A stretch of 64,000 nucleotides of DNA from Silurus meridionalis (taxonomy: Eukaryota; Chordata; Actinopteri; Siluriformes; Siluridae), in NCBI RefSeq assembly GCF_014805685.1, contig NC_060886.1, positions 29,671,362-29,735,361 on the forward strand, given 5' to 3'. Of the stretch, positions 1-12,915 are shown piece by piece. Under the pieces are notes generated by a model that was not told the DNA's origin, searched no databases, and worked only from the letters and a program-made list of their open reading frames with translations. Positions within the stretch are counted from its first letter, which is position 1. Every line of letters begins with the position of its first letter. The translations under genes and the position numbers were made by a program.

Positions 1-119
1 CTCTGTTGTATACTGGATGACTCTGTTGTTGACTAAGTATTAAAAGGTCCTTAGCTTGTAGCTAGTTTGGGGTCAGATTGAGGTTTCATGTTGAAACATC
101 ATTTGAACTCATAAACTTC

Positions 120-2420
120 TGATAAGAACCACGGAGCTGTCACTACCCCTGACTCAATCAACTTTACAGCAACACTCCCAGTCTGAAAGGACTCTCAGTT
201 CACACATCCATTGAGAATCATACGCTCTTTGTCAAGCCTTTTGATTCCATGATCCTGTATCTTCTTGTTCTTGCCTGCTCTAATCAAATCATCACCTGAC
301 CCTTGTTGGTTTTTTTGCCATCGGTTTTAGATGAAGTTTTCGCCTTCTTCGTGATGTTTAACCGTTTAGAACCTGCACTTGCGTCCTCGTCCTAGTCCTG
401 ACACGTTACTTATCACACAATGTTCTGCACAGTGTTCCCTCTGTTCCTGTAGCATGGCTCGACTGCACCCACCATCCCTCATGGTAAAAGTTATATCTAC
501 AATATGTATAAAGATTCTGCTGTTTACTGGCACCCAGGTGTTGGAATGATCTGGCTATCCAAACAGCTGAGTCACTGACGTCCTTCAAACAAACACCAAG
601 TTCTCTGGATTCACATGAGACGTGAGGTAAAGCCTATAAACAGTCATCATTACAGGAATTATTGACTTCTGAGATAAAATGTGCTCATACTTACATATTT
701 CAATTAGATGAATAAAAAAATAAAGGTGCTGATTGGCTGAAGATTCCAAGATATTTCTTAAAATGTTATTTTTTAAAACTAAAGATTATTACCTAACTGT
801 TATTTATTGGTCTTCTATTGGAACGTTGTTGTTAAATCTGATGTTAGAGAGTGTATTCTGTAATGATCTGATATTCGCATTATATTTCATAAGTTTAAAA
901 AATTGAAGGTGGTATCTTAATAACCTGGAAAGCTACACAGCAATGGGACCAACCCAGCCACAATATGGTGAGTTTTTCATTAAAAAAATACAATTTGCAT
1001 AAAAATGTTGAAAAATACGAAAAATTTTATTGGTATCAATAAAAAGATAATTTTATAATGATTGGTGTGGCACCATTCTCACTGCTATATCACATTTTGT
1101 ATAAAGTTATTAAGCTTAAATGCACAACCCCCTTAAAATTTTGAATTATTTTCACCTGAAACTGTACTTCGAAAACTAGACAGTCAGGACCCATTTGGAC
1201 ACCATTACATTTACAAGTTACACTCACTATTATCTCATACAACTGAGCAGTTCACGGTTAAGGGACTTCTCGAGGGTTCGGCAGGGGCAGCTTGTTGGTG
1301 CTGGGATTTGAACTCATGACCTCCTGATAAAAAATTCCAACATCTTAACCACTGTGCTTCCACTTCCACAAAGTCTGGGGTCACATGCCATAACTGGACC
1401 ACTTGATCACTGTATTTTTATTTACTTAAATCAGCAGTCAAGAAACTTCTGATTACATCAAAGTGTTAAAAAAGGAACCAAAGCGAGAGAGAGAGAGAGC
1501 GCCAGAGAGAGAGAGAGACTAGAATCATTTGCTTCTTCTTGTGCCTCCATTGTTTAAATGTAAATTTGGAATATGACCCTCACTCCCAGTCTTTTCAGCA
1601 AACGATCATTTTTTTTTCCTAAACCAGACTATTTTAAGAAGGAAATAATACAATCGCAATATTGTAACTCGTGCATGATTTATGAGTATAGACATCGATG
1701 TCTTTTCCATATACTTTTAAGAAGGCCAAATCTTTCCTTTTCTTTTGTTTTTTTTATTCTTTAAAAAGCCTCAAGTGCTTTGCTGTGCTCTGAATCAATC
1801 ACACGATATTAAGCAAAGAATCCAGTGGCAGGAGAAACATCTCAACACTGATCCTGATCTAGTTAATTGTATAGTGAGCTTCCTGTCTTTTTGTCAACGA
1901 CTCTTGTCTCTAAACCGTACAACATAGTAGGTATCAGCACCGACTTAGGCCATGTCCACGCTAATTTTTTTTAAATGCTCATTTTTCTCTCTGTTTTGGT
2001 CTTTCGTCCACACTGAGACGCCGTTGTCAGGCAACGGCAACGTAGCTTTTTTGAAAACGCCGTTTTGATATAGTGAACTATAGATGAGAATATGGTGTTT
2101 TCAAATGTATACTTGTGAGAGTGGACGTAAGTCCAAAACGGAGAGAAATATTCGAGTTTTCAAACGTCTGGACATTGTTGGACACTCCATTAAGTTGTGC
2201 AGTCGACTCCAGGGACTAAAACTCATCCACCTTCCCCACCTCTACTCCTTGCAACCACAACCACTCAACTGCCCTCTTATTCACACACATCTACACTGTG
2301 AAGTACAAGCTATGTATCACTTTGTACCAGTCCATACCAAGCCTTTCGTTTCCATGATCCTGTAACGTGCTCTTGCCTTCCCTAATTAATATTTCTTGCT
2401 CATTGCCTGACCCTTACCTC
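120..2420. repeat. Dispersed repeat pair (120-420 and 2195-2420)
   Basis: Both blocks contain TTCCATGATCCTGTA about 50-60 bases before TGCCTGACCCTT or the similar ACCTGACCCTTG. The preceding 100 bases share looser similarity. The family is not identified. Confidence 0.45.
1204..1362 (-). repeat. tRNA-derived SINE copy
   Basis: The reverse complement starts with a tRNA-like head (GTGGTTAAGATGTTGG then a B-box-like GAGTTCAAATCCCAGC). It continues into the family body, ending in the short CATTTAC tail. The middle is diverged. Confidence 0.6.
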
Positions 2421-3852
2421 AACACTGATCATAAACCAGTAAGCCGTCTAATCGGCAAAGACTCTGAAGCTCTCTAGAAGTAGCCAGAGCCTCCTGGAAA
2501 CTCCAGCAGAGAGAAAAAAAAACGCAGCCATTCAAGAGGAAGACTGACTGCGAATCATAGCACATTAGTCAGGAAGCCGCATGCATGGAGACATCCAGCT
2601 TGTGTAGGGGGCGAATTTATTTCTTTCCTTAAGTGGGCCGTTTTGCAACTGTCATACATCATTGAAATCCCCTTTGTCATAAAACTCGCGCTTATTACGG
2701 CGCGCGTACCTGCCTATTATTACATTCGCTAAGCTCGCTTTGTAGGAAGTGGGAATTTTTCATTTGGAGGAAGGCGAAGCTAACACGCATTGTGTCAAAA
2801 AATCTATAATGACACATCGACGGCCCCCCGGCGCTCCTCCAGCTGTAGAAACAGGTCTGGAAGCGGCAAAGGTTCATTACTCACACACTCAACACCGCAG
2901 GAGAAGATGAGAGTTGAATATCAAGCTAGTGTGGAAAAGAGAGGGGAGAAAAAAACAGACAGCGTTTACCCAGCACCCTCTGGCTCCTGTCTTCTCACCC
3001 AGAGGGGAAGAGGTCTGTTCCTTTTGCTACAGACTTGGCTGACGAAGGTCATGTCCTCTGGCAAATATTTTTCTGACTAGACAATGTTTACTTGGCTCAG
3101 ATGAACAGTATGATGTAATTGTACCGGAAAAATGAACAAACGCATACATTTAGCAAGTCGCACATGCTAACTCGCCATACTCCAAATCTACTCCAAACAT
3201 GGCATGTCACAATGTCCATAATTCAAATAAGCGATGCAGGTCAAATTGATTATTAATCATATAACATCTGATTTATTGTATGCTAATTACCAGTATTGCC
3301 CCCTGCAGGACTGGAGATATACAACACCATTATTTGGCGTTGATTCTGAGCTGGTCCGCATAAAAATTACCCAAATAAACGTTCTCACCTCAGAAGCTCT
3401 TTGCTTTATCTAAAGCTATTTAGACAGAAATACTTATATACCCCGCATGCTGATTAGCTAGGAATCAAGTCTGAGAGCGTGCTCGGAGATAATATATGTA
3501 TGTGTGTGGGTAGGTGGAACGTGAGCTATCAACGGTTTGTGTCAGTCAATATATCGAGCACATGAACTTCCAACAGGGTCAAGAATTTTAATGTTGAAGG
3601 TATTTGATTCAAATCTCAGACCTGGCCTACTGTACCAGCAGATATACAGTACAGCGAATGTTTCGAGCACGTAGGAGTCATGGTTTGTTTTTGTTTTTTA
3701 GATGATGAATGCTTGAAACCGTAATCTCTCTCAAAACAAGGATTTTGAATGCTGGCTATTAAAAACAATCGGACAAAGCAATGCTGACACCAAGTGCCCG
3801 AAGGTGGACGTGCAGATTTTAATACACTATTTAGACTAAAGTACTGAGACTC

Positions 3853-4040
3853 CAAACTGTTCTATTTGGATGAACTGGGACGTTGACCGCACTACGGTCC
3901 TCCTCACTTCACCTACATCAGTACCTGACCCAAAAATCTCCACAAGTACACTTTAACATCTAGTGGAACATCTTTCCAGTAGAGTGGAGGTTATTATAAC
4001 AGCAAATGGAGCCTAAATACTGTATGGAATGGGATTCAGA
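3853..4040 (+). mobile_element. Tc1/mariner-like fragment
   Basis: Shows the family words TTTGGATGAACTGGGACG and CATCTAGTGGAACATC, then TGGAGGTTATTATAACAGC. These derive from the C-terminal end of a Tc1-type transposase gene (the NPIEHLWDELE region onward). It is too decayed to code. Confidence 0.65.
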
Positions 4041-4654
4041 CAAATGAGCATAAACCTTTTAAGAAATATGTAACCTATTAACAGAGCATTATTACTATCA
4101 TTAATTTTTAATATTTTTTTACTACTGGAATCAAAACATTTACATATGCATATGGTTGGTGGGTGAATCGAACAAATAATAAGGCTACGTTAATAGAGAG
4201 AAATCGTACTGAAATTAATTGTACTTGCTGACAACAGATTAATCAGCTAATAGTTTTAAAAATGGATACTGAATAAACGAACAAACACTTCATGTAAAAT
4301 AGTAATGAACTTTATTACAAAAACAAAGTAATAAATCATGAAAATGGAAATAAATATGAATGTATACATTCATAAATATAATTATATAATTAAAAGAAAT
4401 TAAGTAATAAATAACATAGCGCTCTCTGTGCAGCATGCACAAAAAAAAAAGCACATTCTCAGTGATTCGCCTCTAGAGGTCACTCTTGTAATTAGAGCAG
4501 ACCAAAAGCCGGAAAAACTATTGGTTTGTATTTTTGCTGATAGCTGATAGTTCCAGCAATCAACTACCGGTGCTGTCGACCTCTATTAATAACTAAGGGA
4601 AGCCAAACTTTATCATCAAATACTATATTTTGATTGTAAAATATATTTTTTTAA

Positions 4655-4722
4655 ATATATAACGGCCCTCTTGTTCAGAGGGCCGTTCCAAATATGAAGG
4701 CCGTAGTTTGGGGACCCCTGTC
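4655..4722. mobile_element. End of a hAT-like element
   Basis: The sequence ends in TTTGGGGACCCCTG, a known type of hAT terminus in vertebrates. The preceding GGCCGT words form an inner palindrome (4661-4687). Confidence 0.45.
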
Positions 4723-5495
4723 TTTCTTTATAAGTTGCACATTGGAACCTTCAGACCACGTCTTGTGCTATTTGTTTATGTACCAATTCGATATACAAAG
4801 AAAAATATGTTTTACTTCCAATTCGATCTTTTGAGATGGGAAAAGAATCACCAGTGGCTTTAAGCTTAGCTAGCCTGCTATAGCTTAGCCAGATTTCTTT
4901 ATCGCTATCATTTCACTGCATCCATCTGGGCAGGGGACATTGTATCATCCCGGGCCCTGTTCTGCTTCTAGATATTTATCTATCAACCGGCCTGAGATTT
5001 TGAGCTTTTTCAAGCTTTATTTGTTTCAACAAACTGTGACGCTTTGATTTACTGTATCTAATTAGCCCATACTCATAAATTGAATCAGATGGCACCGTTT
5101 ATGGTTGGAGCATCTGCCTGTGGACACTGCGGCTCTGGAGATCCCGGGCCCGAAATCGCTGGAGGCCACAGGATTAGTTCCCTGGGTTATTTTCTTTTCC
5201 ATACCAGATGGTAAGGGAAATTGTCGTCTCTTTGTTCCTCATCACTTCCCTGAAATGGGAAATGTCCAAAGCAATAAATAGCTCTCATTACTCTGCTACG
5301 GTATCGCTATTGCATAGATACAGGCTTGAGGGACTCTTTTGCTCTTGTAGCATTAGTCATTGTATCATGTATCATCTATTTACTACTATTTCAGAAATTC
5401 TTGTTGACTTGTAGATGTGTTATTAGGATACTTTACCTATGAACTCTTTAAGCTCCTGAGATGGAAAATGAATCACTGTTTTTCTTTTTCACCTT

Positions 5496-5775
5496 AGATA
5501 GTGGTTAAGATGTTGGATTTTTGATCAGGAGGTTGGGAGTTCAAATCTCAAGCATAATCCATATAGATAGATACTGAAAGATCAAAAATGTGTAGAAACC
5601 TGCACATGAGATTGGTATGTGCCAATTTGCTGTTAAAAGGGGTAGCTTATGGATCAGAAGGTCACAGGTTCTCATACCAGCACCACCAAGCTGGTGAGCA
5701 AGTTCCTTAACCCTCTACTGCTTAGTTGTAAGTCGCTCTGGAAAAGGTCTGTCAAATGTCATAAATATTATAATA
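5496..5775 (+). repeat. tRNA-derived SINE, two adjacent fragments
   Basis: The head fragment 5496-5552 (GTGGTTAAGATGTTGG ... GAGTTCAAATCTCAAG) and a second copy 5640-5775 (GGATCAGAAGGTCACAGG ... GTAAGTCGCTCTGG) share the family body. They are separated by about 90 unrelated bases. Confidence 0.6.
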
Positions 5776-6262
5776 ACCTCCACATTTCTGTGAAGATGTT
5801 CCACTAGATTTTGGAGGGAAGATTTGGTGTTCAACAGGGTTGAGGTCTGAGCCCTATAGCAAATCACTCAAGATCTTACACTCCAGCCCATGTAAAGCAT
5901 ACATTATATTGGTACAATTTTCCAACATTTAGTCTCATTTCGCTCTTATTAATCCCTTCACTCTTCTGGGAAGATTGTTGATTTGTGTTCATCAGCCACA
6001 AGGGTGTTAATGTCATATATTGATGTAGGTGGGAAGGTGAGGAGGCCTGGGGTGAGTCTGCGTTCACGTTCATTCTAAAGGTGTTCTATAGGGTTGGAGC
6101 TCTATAGCAAGAGATCTATGCATCCTAGATCTTCAACCTATGCAAAGCAGATCTCCATGGAGGGGTATTGTCATGATGGAACAGGTTTGGGTCTCCTAGA
6201 TTTTATCCTACTGCAGTTTGGGGAAGAACCACATATGGCTGGATGTCTATATAGTGTGTATT
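5770..6262 (-). mobile_element. Tc1/mariner-like copies, two partly overlapping
   Basis: Reverse orientation. The first fragment is 5770-5930 and the second 5945-6262. The second ends with TATATAGTGTG, the remains of the terminal repeat, and contains AACAGGTTTGGGTCTCCTAG and GGGGAAGAACCACATATGGC. Confidence 0.65.
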
Positions 6263-7824
6263 TTAAAAATTCAGAATCAATTCATCTACAAAAGCGCAAC
6301 AAACAATGTCAAATCCTCAGATATAGATAACGGATAACGCGTTTGGCCGTGAAAAGAACGGCAGTCGTTTTATATCCATCTTTGGATATTAAAAAAACGA
6401 ACTTCGAATATCTTTATCGCTTCATTCCACAATACGAATGCGGACTCCATTTTCTTTAAACAGACTTTCCCAAGCCGCCCAGCACATACCAGAGTTGTTA
6501 TCTTATTACATGCCCGGTGATTTCTTGAGATCGCTGTTGCGTGTGAGTGCTTTCAAATGAAGATATCAAACACATGAGAAGAAAAGGATGATTCATTCGT
6601 CTCGTTTGGCAGCTTCAGAGAGCCGTTTTTATCAAGGACCTAAAAGTGAGGTCCTTGTTACAGGAAAATCATGATATTGATGGTGATGAGGTTGGTGTAG
6701 GGGATTCAGAAAGACAAATGAAACATCCCACTCTATTCACACACTCTCTCGGAATAGATCTTTGTACGAGTGTGTGTGTGTGTCTGGAACATTTGGCGGT
6801 TAAATAAGATAAATAAGCAAGCCCTAGCTCTCGGCGATGCCAGTATGAGATCTTGTGTAACGTAAACCCTATAATGCAGTATAATCCATTCAAATTAATT
6901 ACTTTATTCAAGCGCGAGTGCTATTTATGACGATGTGTACGTCTTGGAATTAAAAGCAATTCCTTTCCAAATTCTCAGAAGTCGTCATTCAAACAGTTCC
7001 GTGAAGCCGAAAGGGCCACTAGAGGGCTTAGGATAATCAACAAATGTTTGCTGTTCATCAAAGAACAGTCTCTTGGAGAGCACTTCTCAAATACTCATCA
7101 GGGGGCATGAAAGGCGAAGCAGCGTTTGATCTCTGATTGCTTCGGCGATTGCGCCCCGAGATCGATATGCTCACAACCGGGTTGGGAGTGTGTGTGCATG
7201 TGTGTGTGTGGGGAGTGTTAGAAAAACAGCCTGGCTCCATCAGGAGCCATTCATCATGCTGACACTGCCACAATTCCATAAATTCCTTTTTACATTTTAG
7301 AGGAGACGGGCCAATATGTGGACATGGGAATCCAGAGGTAACCTGGAGAGGACTATACGGTATAGCGGTTATACTTATAGCATCTTTTTTTTTTTAATCT
7401 CAAAAATAATCCATATAAGAAGTGTCTCAATTCAAAGCTTTGAATCGGATTCTTTATAGAAACCTGGGTTTATGGACATGGGATAGAGAACCTTCTCCCT
7501 AAGAATAAATGGGTCTACATAGATCCCTTGGCGAGAACATTGTTTTTTCATAAATTATAGTTGCAAAATATGTAGATTTTCTAACGCTAATATTTTGAAA
7601 AGGCTAGTTTGATGACAAGCAGCAGTGGTGTATCAGGTAACATTACAGGTTTTAGGTTTGATCCTGCAAGATCTAGCAATCTCCTGTAGGTTCTGAGAAA
7701 CCAATAGTCGATTGAAATGTTCACGAATCTCTAGCAGCTATAAAAGTCTCAGCATTAGACTTATTTTATAGTTATTTTCTGTTATATATAATCAAGAAAA
7801 AGTCTAAATACATTTTTATATATA

Positions 7825-7980
7825 TTACATTACATTTACGGCATTTGGCAGACACCCTTATCCAGAGAGACTTACAACTGAGCAGGGGGTTTGAGGGCCT
7901 TGCTCAAGGACCCAGCAGTAAAGGGATTTGAACCTGTGACCTTCCGATCCAAAGTCCAATGCCTTAATCACTCAGCTATA
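7825..7980 (-). repeat. tRNA-derived SINE copy
   Basis: A nearly full copy in reverse: tail TTACATTTACGGCATTTGGC, body CTTATCCAGAGAGACTTACA, B-box region GGATTTGAACCTGTGACC and A-box region TTAATCACTCAGCTA. Confidence 0.75.
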
Positions 7981-9004
7981 TATATTTATATAGAGGAGGT
8001 GGTAGTTCCTGATGATGACTTAATTTTCAAGATCAGTACTTCATGGTTATGGTTATTATCCATAATGCTGCCTCTAGAATGCTCTAATTCCGAATACACA
8101 GAAAAATGAAGCACTGATAGGTTGAAGACAAATAGGTTGTTTTCGCATGATTCACAAGAAAATGAAGTCGTCATCATGAGAAAACAAGAAAGAAAAAAAT
8201 ATTATAACGCATGGCCTTTTTGGGCTTCCATAATACAGAGTGGTGCGATAAACAAAAAACATCCATTGAGCAGTTGTTAAAAATTGTTAATAACAGATCC
8301 AAGGAGAAGGACAGGATTTTTTTTACTGGATGGATAGGACTTGAAGAATGGTTAAACAGAACATACCAAATGAAAGACAGAAGAAAACCAACTCTGAACA
8401 TTCCTTCCTACTGTATACATTCAGGTCTCTGGATTGTCGGAATTTCCTCTAGGTGTTAGCAAGTGTGTGAAAGTGTGTGTGAAGGCTAGTTTGCGATCTA
8501 TAAATTCTCTCTCAGGATGAATAGACCAAAAAAATGGGTGGATATATACCCAGACTTACCTCAGTTTTCTAGACACCTTGAGGTGAAATCACTTAATGGG
8601 AAGTATATAGTTCCTCCAGTTTCCTGGCTGTGTTTTATTAAAGTGCATGACAAGCTTAGCAACTACAGCGCTAGGCTACTTGAGGCATTTTTTTTCCCCC
8701 CGATGGGGATCAATACTGTTTAATTATAAATGCGCTCGTTAATTGATCTCCTTAATGTGAGAGAGCGTTTCTGCACTTGGTGAATTTCTCACTGTTAGTT
8801 TACGACTCTGGCGTTCGGTACATTTGTCACGAATCTTTTCATCACAAATCACTGGAAATCATTCATTTTTAATCCGTGTAACTGCCTGTAGGTCTCATAC
8901 ACAACATGCTGGTTGGACAAACGTGGACACCTTACTGTAAAACATGGTGTTTACCATAAAACATGGTGTGTGCTTTTTAAACCTTTTCCACATAATGGGC
9001 CAGA

Positions 9005-9430
9005 TTTGCACTAAACATATGTTCTACTATATTTTGGAGTGTGATTGCGGAGATTTGGATTGATGTATGAGGTGAGGAGCCTGAAGTGCAGTTAGGGTTC
9101 CAATATTTTCCCAAAGATGTTTAGAGGTCAGAGCTCTATAGCAGGAGATCATCCAGTCAAACCCATGGAACCCATATATTAATTAGCATTTATTACATTT
9201 GGCAGACACCCTTATCCAGAGTGACTTACAACTGAGCGGTTGAGGATTAAGGGTCTTGCTCAAGGGCCCAGCAGGGGCAGCTTGGTAGTGATGGGATTTG
9301 AACTTGTGACCATCCAATCCAATGTATTAACCACTGAGCTTCCACCGCTAGCTGGTTTTGTGTACAGGGGCATTGTCATGACGAAACAGGTTTGAGTCTC
9401 CTAGTTTACAGGCAGGGAAAATGTCATCCT
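9005..9430 (-). mobile_element. Tc1/mariner-like copy split by a SINE
   Basis: The reverse family sequence 9005-9187 continues after the SINE at 9347-9430 (GTACAGGGGCATTGTCATG, AACAGGTTTGAGTCTCCTAG). Confidence 0.65.
9188..9346 (-). repeat. tRNA-derived SINE inserted in a Tc1-like copy
   Basis: A near-complete reverse copy (ATTTGGCAGACACCCTTATC ... GGGATTTGAACTTGTGACC ... TTAACCACTGAGCTTCCACC). Tc1-like sequence flanks it on both sides, so it landed in that element. Confidence 0.78.
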
Positions 9431-10694
9431 CCAGCATTAGAAGATGTCTAGTGAGAGAAGTCTAGAAAGACAATCAAGGACACTTGTCACCCAACCATCA
9501 CCTATTCTCACTGTTTTCAGGCAAAAGCAATCACAGCATTAGAACTAACAAATTATGATTCAGTAGAAGGTTTTTTTCTCTCTATTCATGGACACACACT
9601 TACACACACTACTTCATCTACAAGAACCTGGACCTTTTACATATCACTTAATTAATCAGAACACACCAATGTCCATTAAACACATCATCTGTGTTTCATG
9701 GACATTCAAGCACACTATGTATCCACTTACATCCTGCATTCTCATGCATTCCCTTATGTCTTTTGTGTATCGTGTTCTACATAATTGTTTGTACCTCAGG
9801 AAATTTCAAGAATTTCATAAGAAAGGGGAAAAAAACCTACTGTAAAAGGTAGACTGCCCCACCCTTAGTCTACCACTAGAGGGAGACAGAGAGCAGTCTC
9901 CTGGAATTCAGACTTGAGTTCACAAAAATTGTCAGAAATTTTAAAAACTAGCGCATACTTGCATTTCCTCTATACTTGGTTGGCTTCACCTAATCAGCTT
10001 AACTACCATCTCGAGGGGAAAAAATTTGACTTACGACTTGACGGTCATAAGTGTACACTTTTAGCTTCTCCTCTGTTCTTGTTCTCACTCGCTCATTTAG
10101 TTTGAGGAGGTGTCCCCGTTTGAGTCTGGTTCCTCTGAATTTTTCAAAAACAATCTTGCTCATTAGAGGTCAAATGTAATAAATAATTAATGAATTTAAT
10201 AACTATATTCGTAATTTTTTTAATTAGGACTATGTCCATTGTTTAAAGTGCTATTCAAGAAAATCTGAATTGAAATGGTTTCCAGCAGGACGAGTGTCAG
10301 GCCCCAGATATCTTAAGATCAGTTTTTGATTTCAATCCACATTCTTAACAAACTTGCTTTTTTAACCTGGAAGCCATCAGTTCACCTCAACTCAGTGGTC
10401 TTTCAGCCATATAGACCCTCCATCTCTACAGCCTTCATACATGGATGGCATGGACCCCAACTCCCAACAACCCACAACAAAATGAGGCTCTATTAAATTG
10501 GGTGTGTCTAACTGGTCACATTTAAGCATGACCAATTAGACACAGATCTTCCTTACCTTTATTCCCGCTAATCCACTGACTTCAGACAGTTCATATTGTT
10601 CTTCATTGCACTCCCCTTTGGAATATTTCTATCTGCCTATTATGAATGCAATTGTGTCTGACAGCATTTGTGCTTTCTGGAGTGACTTTGCCGT

Positions 10695-10782
10695 GTAATA
10701 TTGGTTGTGGGTCACTAGATTTGCTCAGGATTCCTGTCAAATGAAGGTGCAAATCTAGTCTGGGGGGGGAGTCACCATATTA
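10695..10782. repeat. Tiny inverted-repeat element (MITE-like)
   Basis: GTAATATTGG ... ACTAGATTTGC (to 10724) is mirrored by GCAAATCTAGT (10749-10759) ... ATATTAC. The inner 11 bp are perfect, the outer part imperfect. Confidence 0.5.
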
Positions 10783-10839
10783 CCCAAAATGATCACTCAG
10801 TATTGTTCCTGCCATTGGTAGACTTTTAAGATAAGGACA

Positions 10840-11005
10840 TGGTGGCTCACTGGTTAAAATGTTGTTGGACCACTGACAGAAAGGTTATGAGTTCAAATCC
10901 CAGCACTGACTAACTGCCAAAGCTGGACCTTTTGAGCACAACCCTTACTGCATTGGTGTAGAAAAGAGAAGATGTTCTGTATAAAGATGTGTGCCAAATA
11001 TTTTA
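10840..11005 (+). repeat. Diverged tRNA-derived SINE copy
   Basis: The plus-strand head GGTGGCTCACTGGTTAAAAT and the B-box-like TATGAGTTCAAATCCCAGC are clear. The body is strongly diverged up to GTGCCAAATATTTTAAG. Confidence 0.55.
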
Positions 11006-12249
11006 AGCGTAAATCAAAATGCGTTCGAGGTTAACAAACCTCAGCTTGTCATAACGCCTTTATAATATAATCTCAAGCTTGATAAGCTTGGTTAATTATG
11101 CAGGATAGACGGTATGCTAATGCTAGTTCATGAGTTAGCATTAAAGATTAACAGGAAGCTAACTGCCTTTGCAAAAAAAAAAGTGGTGGAGCAGGGAAAT
11201 GGGAAATCTTGGAACTAGGTGTCTGGGGCATCGGCAGATGTTTGGAACCGGTTAAATCCTTTTAAAAGAATGGTGAATTTCAGCGTCTCATTTTCACGTC
11301 TCATGCGATTTCATCATTTAGAAGAAACGGCTTGACACAGCGATGATGCAGGAGGGCTCCTCACGATGGCGACTCGGTATTTAGCCTCGATATTCTCTGG
11401 TCTGGCATACCACCTGCAGACTTTTTTAAGTCTGAACCCGTTCCTTCGAAATGAGCAAACACGGTCATGAAGTCCGCCCTGGAAGTGACGCTAAAATTCC
11501 CTTTTCACTCACACGATCACCATTCTTATTGTAGAAGCCCCAGAGTCGCCAACTCCTGTTTCCAAAATGTCTCCTTTGCATGCGAACCTGTATCTTCACC
11601 AGGCTGATAGACTTTACAGAAGACCTACTCTGTGACTCGGGTTAATCTCCCGATGCTGATGGCCCGTGCATGTAATTTAAAGATCGTTCTATGATCGTTC
11701 TCTTCATCAGCCACTCGAGCGAAAAACGCCATGGCTCAGCCCTAGACCTGGAAGAGATTAGTAAGAAGTGGCACTAACCAGGATGTTGAGTTTATAGATA
11801 CCTCTAAAGGGCATGATGTTTATTACCGTACGCTGATGTGACACAGCGTGAACGCAGTGTGATGTCTCTTCGGCCCGGGGTTTATAGTGGAGATGACTGC
11901 GCACAGTAAAAAGGCCCTCGCTGTGTTATAGTGGTGCTTTGCGTTAATGGCACCATGTGTCTCCTTGTTTTCCGAGAGTGCCGCTTAATTATACACAAAG
12001 TCATTGGGGTCATGGGGCGGGGGGCGGTGAGACTTCTATGCCGTACTTTATGTCTATCGAGTGTTTTTACTGAAATGGTAGCCAGACGCTTTAAAGAGTG
12101 GTGTTGAGAGCAATCGAGAGCCATTTCTTTCTTCTCAAATTGTGGCCTTCAACAGTGTGTAATGAAATAAAGTGTGACGCCAACTGTATAATTTTGTAAC
12201 GTGCACCCAGGGGTCAGGACTGTTTCACATTTGGTCTGCTACGCTTGTT

Positions 12250-12345
12250 AAACCTGTCACCACGCTAACTACTGGAAACTAATTAGATATGCACAGTACG
12301 CTAATTAATCGCTGGTCAAAATCTAATTACCTCCATCCGTCCTGA
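12250..12345. promoter_or_regulatory. Candidate regulatory cluster of homeodomain-type sites
   Basis: Within 60 bases the sequence has AACTAATTAGA, GCTAATTAATCG and ATCTAATTACC, in repeat-free DNA of balanced composition. Homeodomain proteins bind TAATTA cores. Function and target gene are inferred only from motif density. Confidence 0.3.
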
Positions 12346-12699
12346 TGAACGTTATTGTTTACTCAGGCTGACATGTAGCCCATGGATGATAAGATAAAGC
12401 ATTTTATTGCACCATTTTGACAAATAATAGAGAATTGGATGTTTTTCCTGAACCGAAATTTACAAGACTATACAAGGTGTAGTTTCATATCTATACATCA
12501 ATACATCATTCTGAACTTTGAAAATTTCCTGTCAACTTGGAAATAACAGTACAGTAAGTTCGGGATGAAATACATGCCACAATGTCACGTTCCACTTCGC
12601 ACGTGTCTGGAAAACATGCCATTACATACATGTAAGTTAAACGGTAAAAATGTACTGAATCAAAAATGCCTGCCATTTCAGACTTCAAAAGTACAATTC

Positions 12700-12915
12700 A
12701 TCCCAGAGGTGTTTTAGAGCTCTATAGCAGGAGATCTTCCACTTCAACCCATGTAAAGCATATCTTCATAAATTTGGCTTTGTGCACAGGGGTAATTATC
12801 ATGCTAAAACAAGTTTGTATCTGCTAGTTTAAGTAAAGGGAAAGATTTATGCTACTGTATCCAAAGACGTTCTATACAATCGCGTGCCGCCAAAGAACCA
12901 AATATGGCTGGGGAA
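12700..12915 (-). mobile_element. Tc1/mariner-like fragment
   Basis: Reverse copy: GAGCTCTATAGCAGGAGATC, then GGCTTTGTGCACAGGGG, ending near CCAAATATGGCTGG. Confidence 0.65.

Noticed and set aside
10840..11005. A true tRNA gene
   Set aside because: Box-like words are present but there is no cloverleaf; it is a SINE head.
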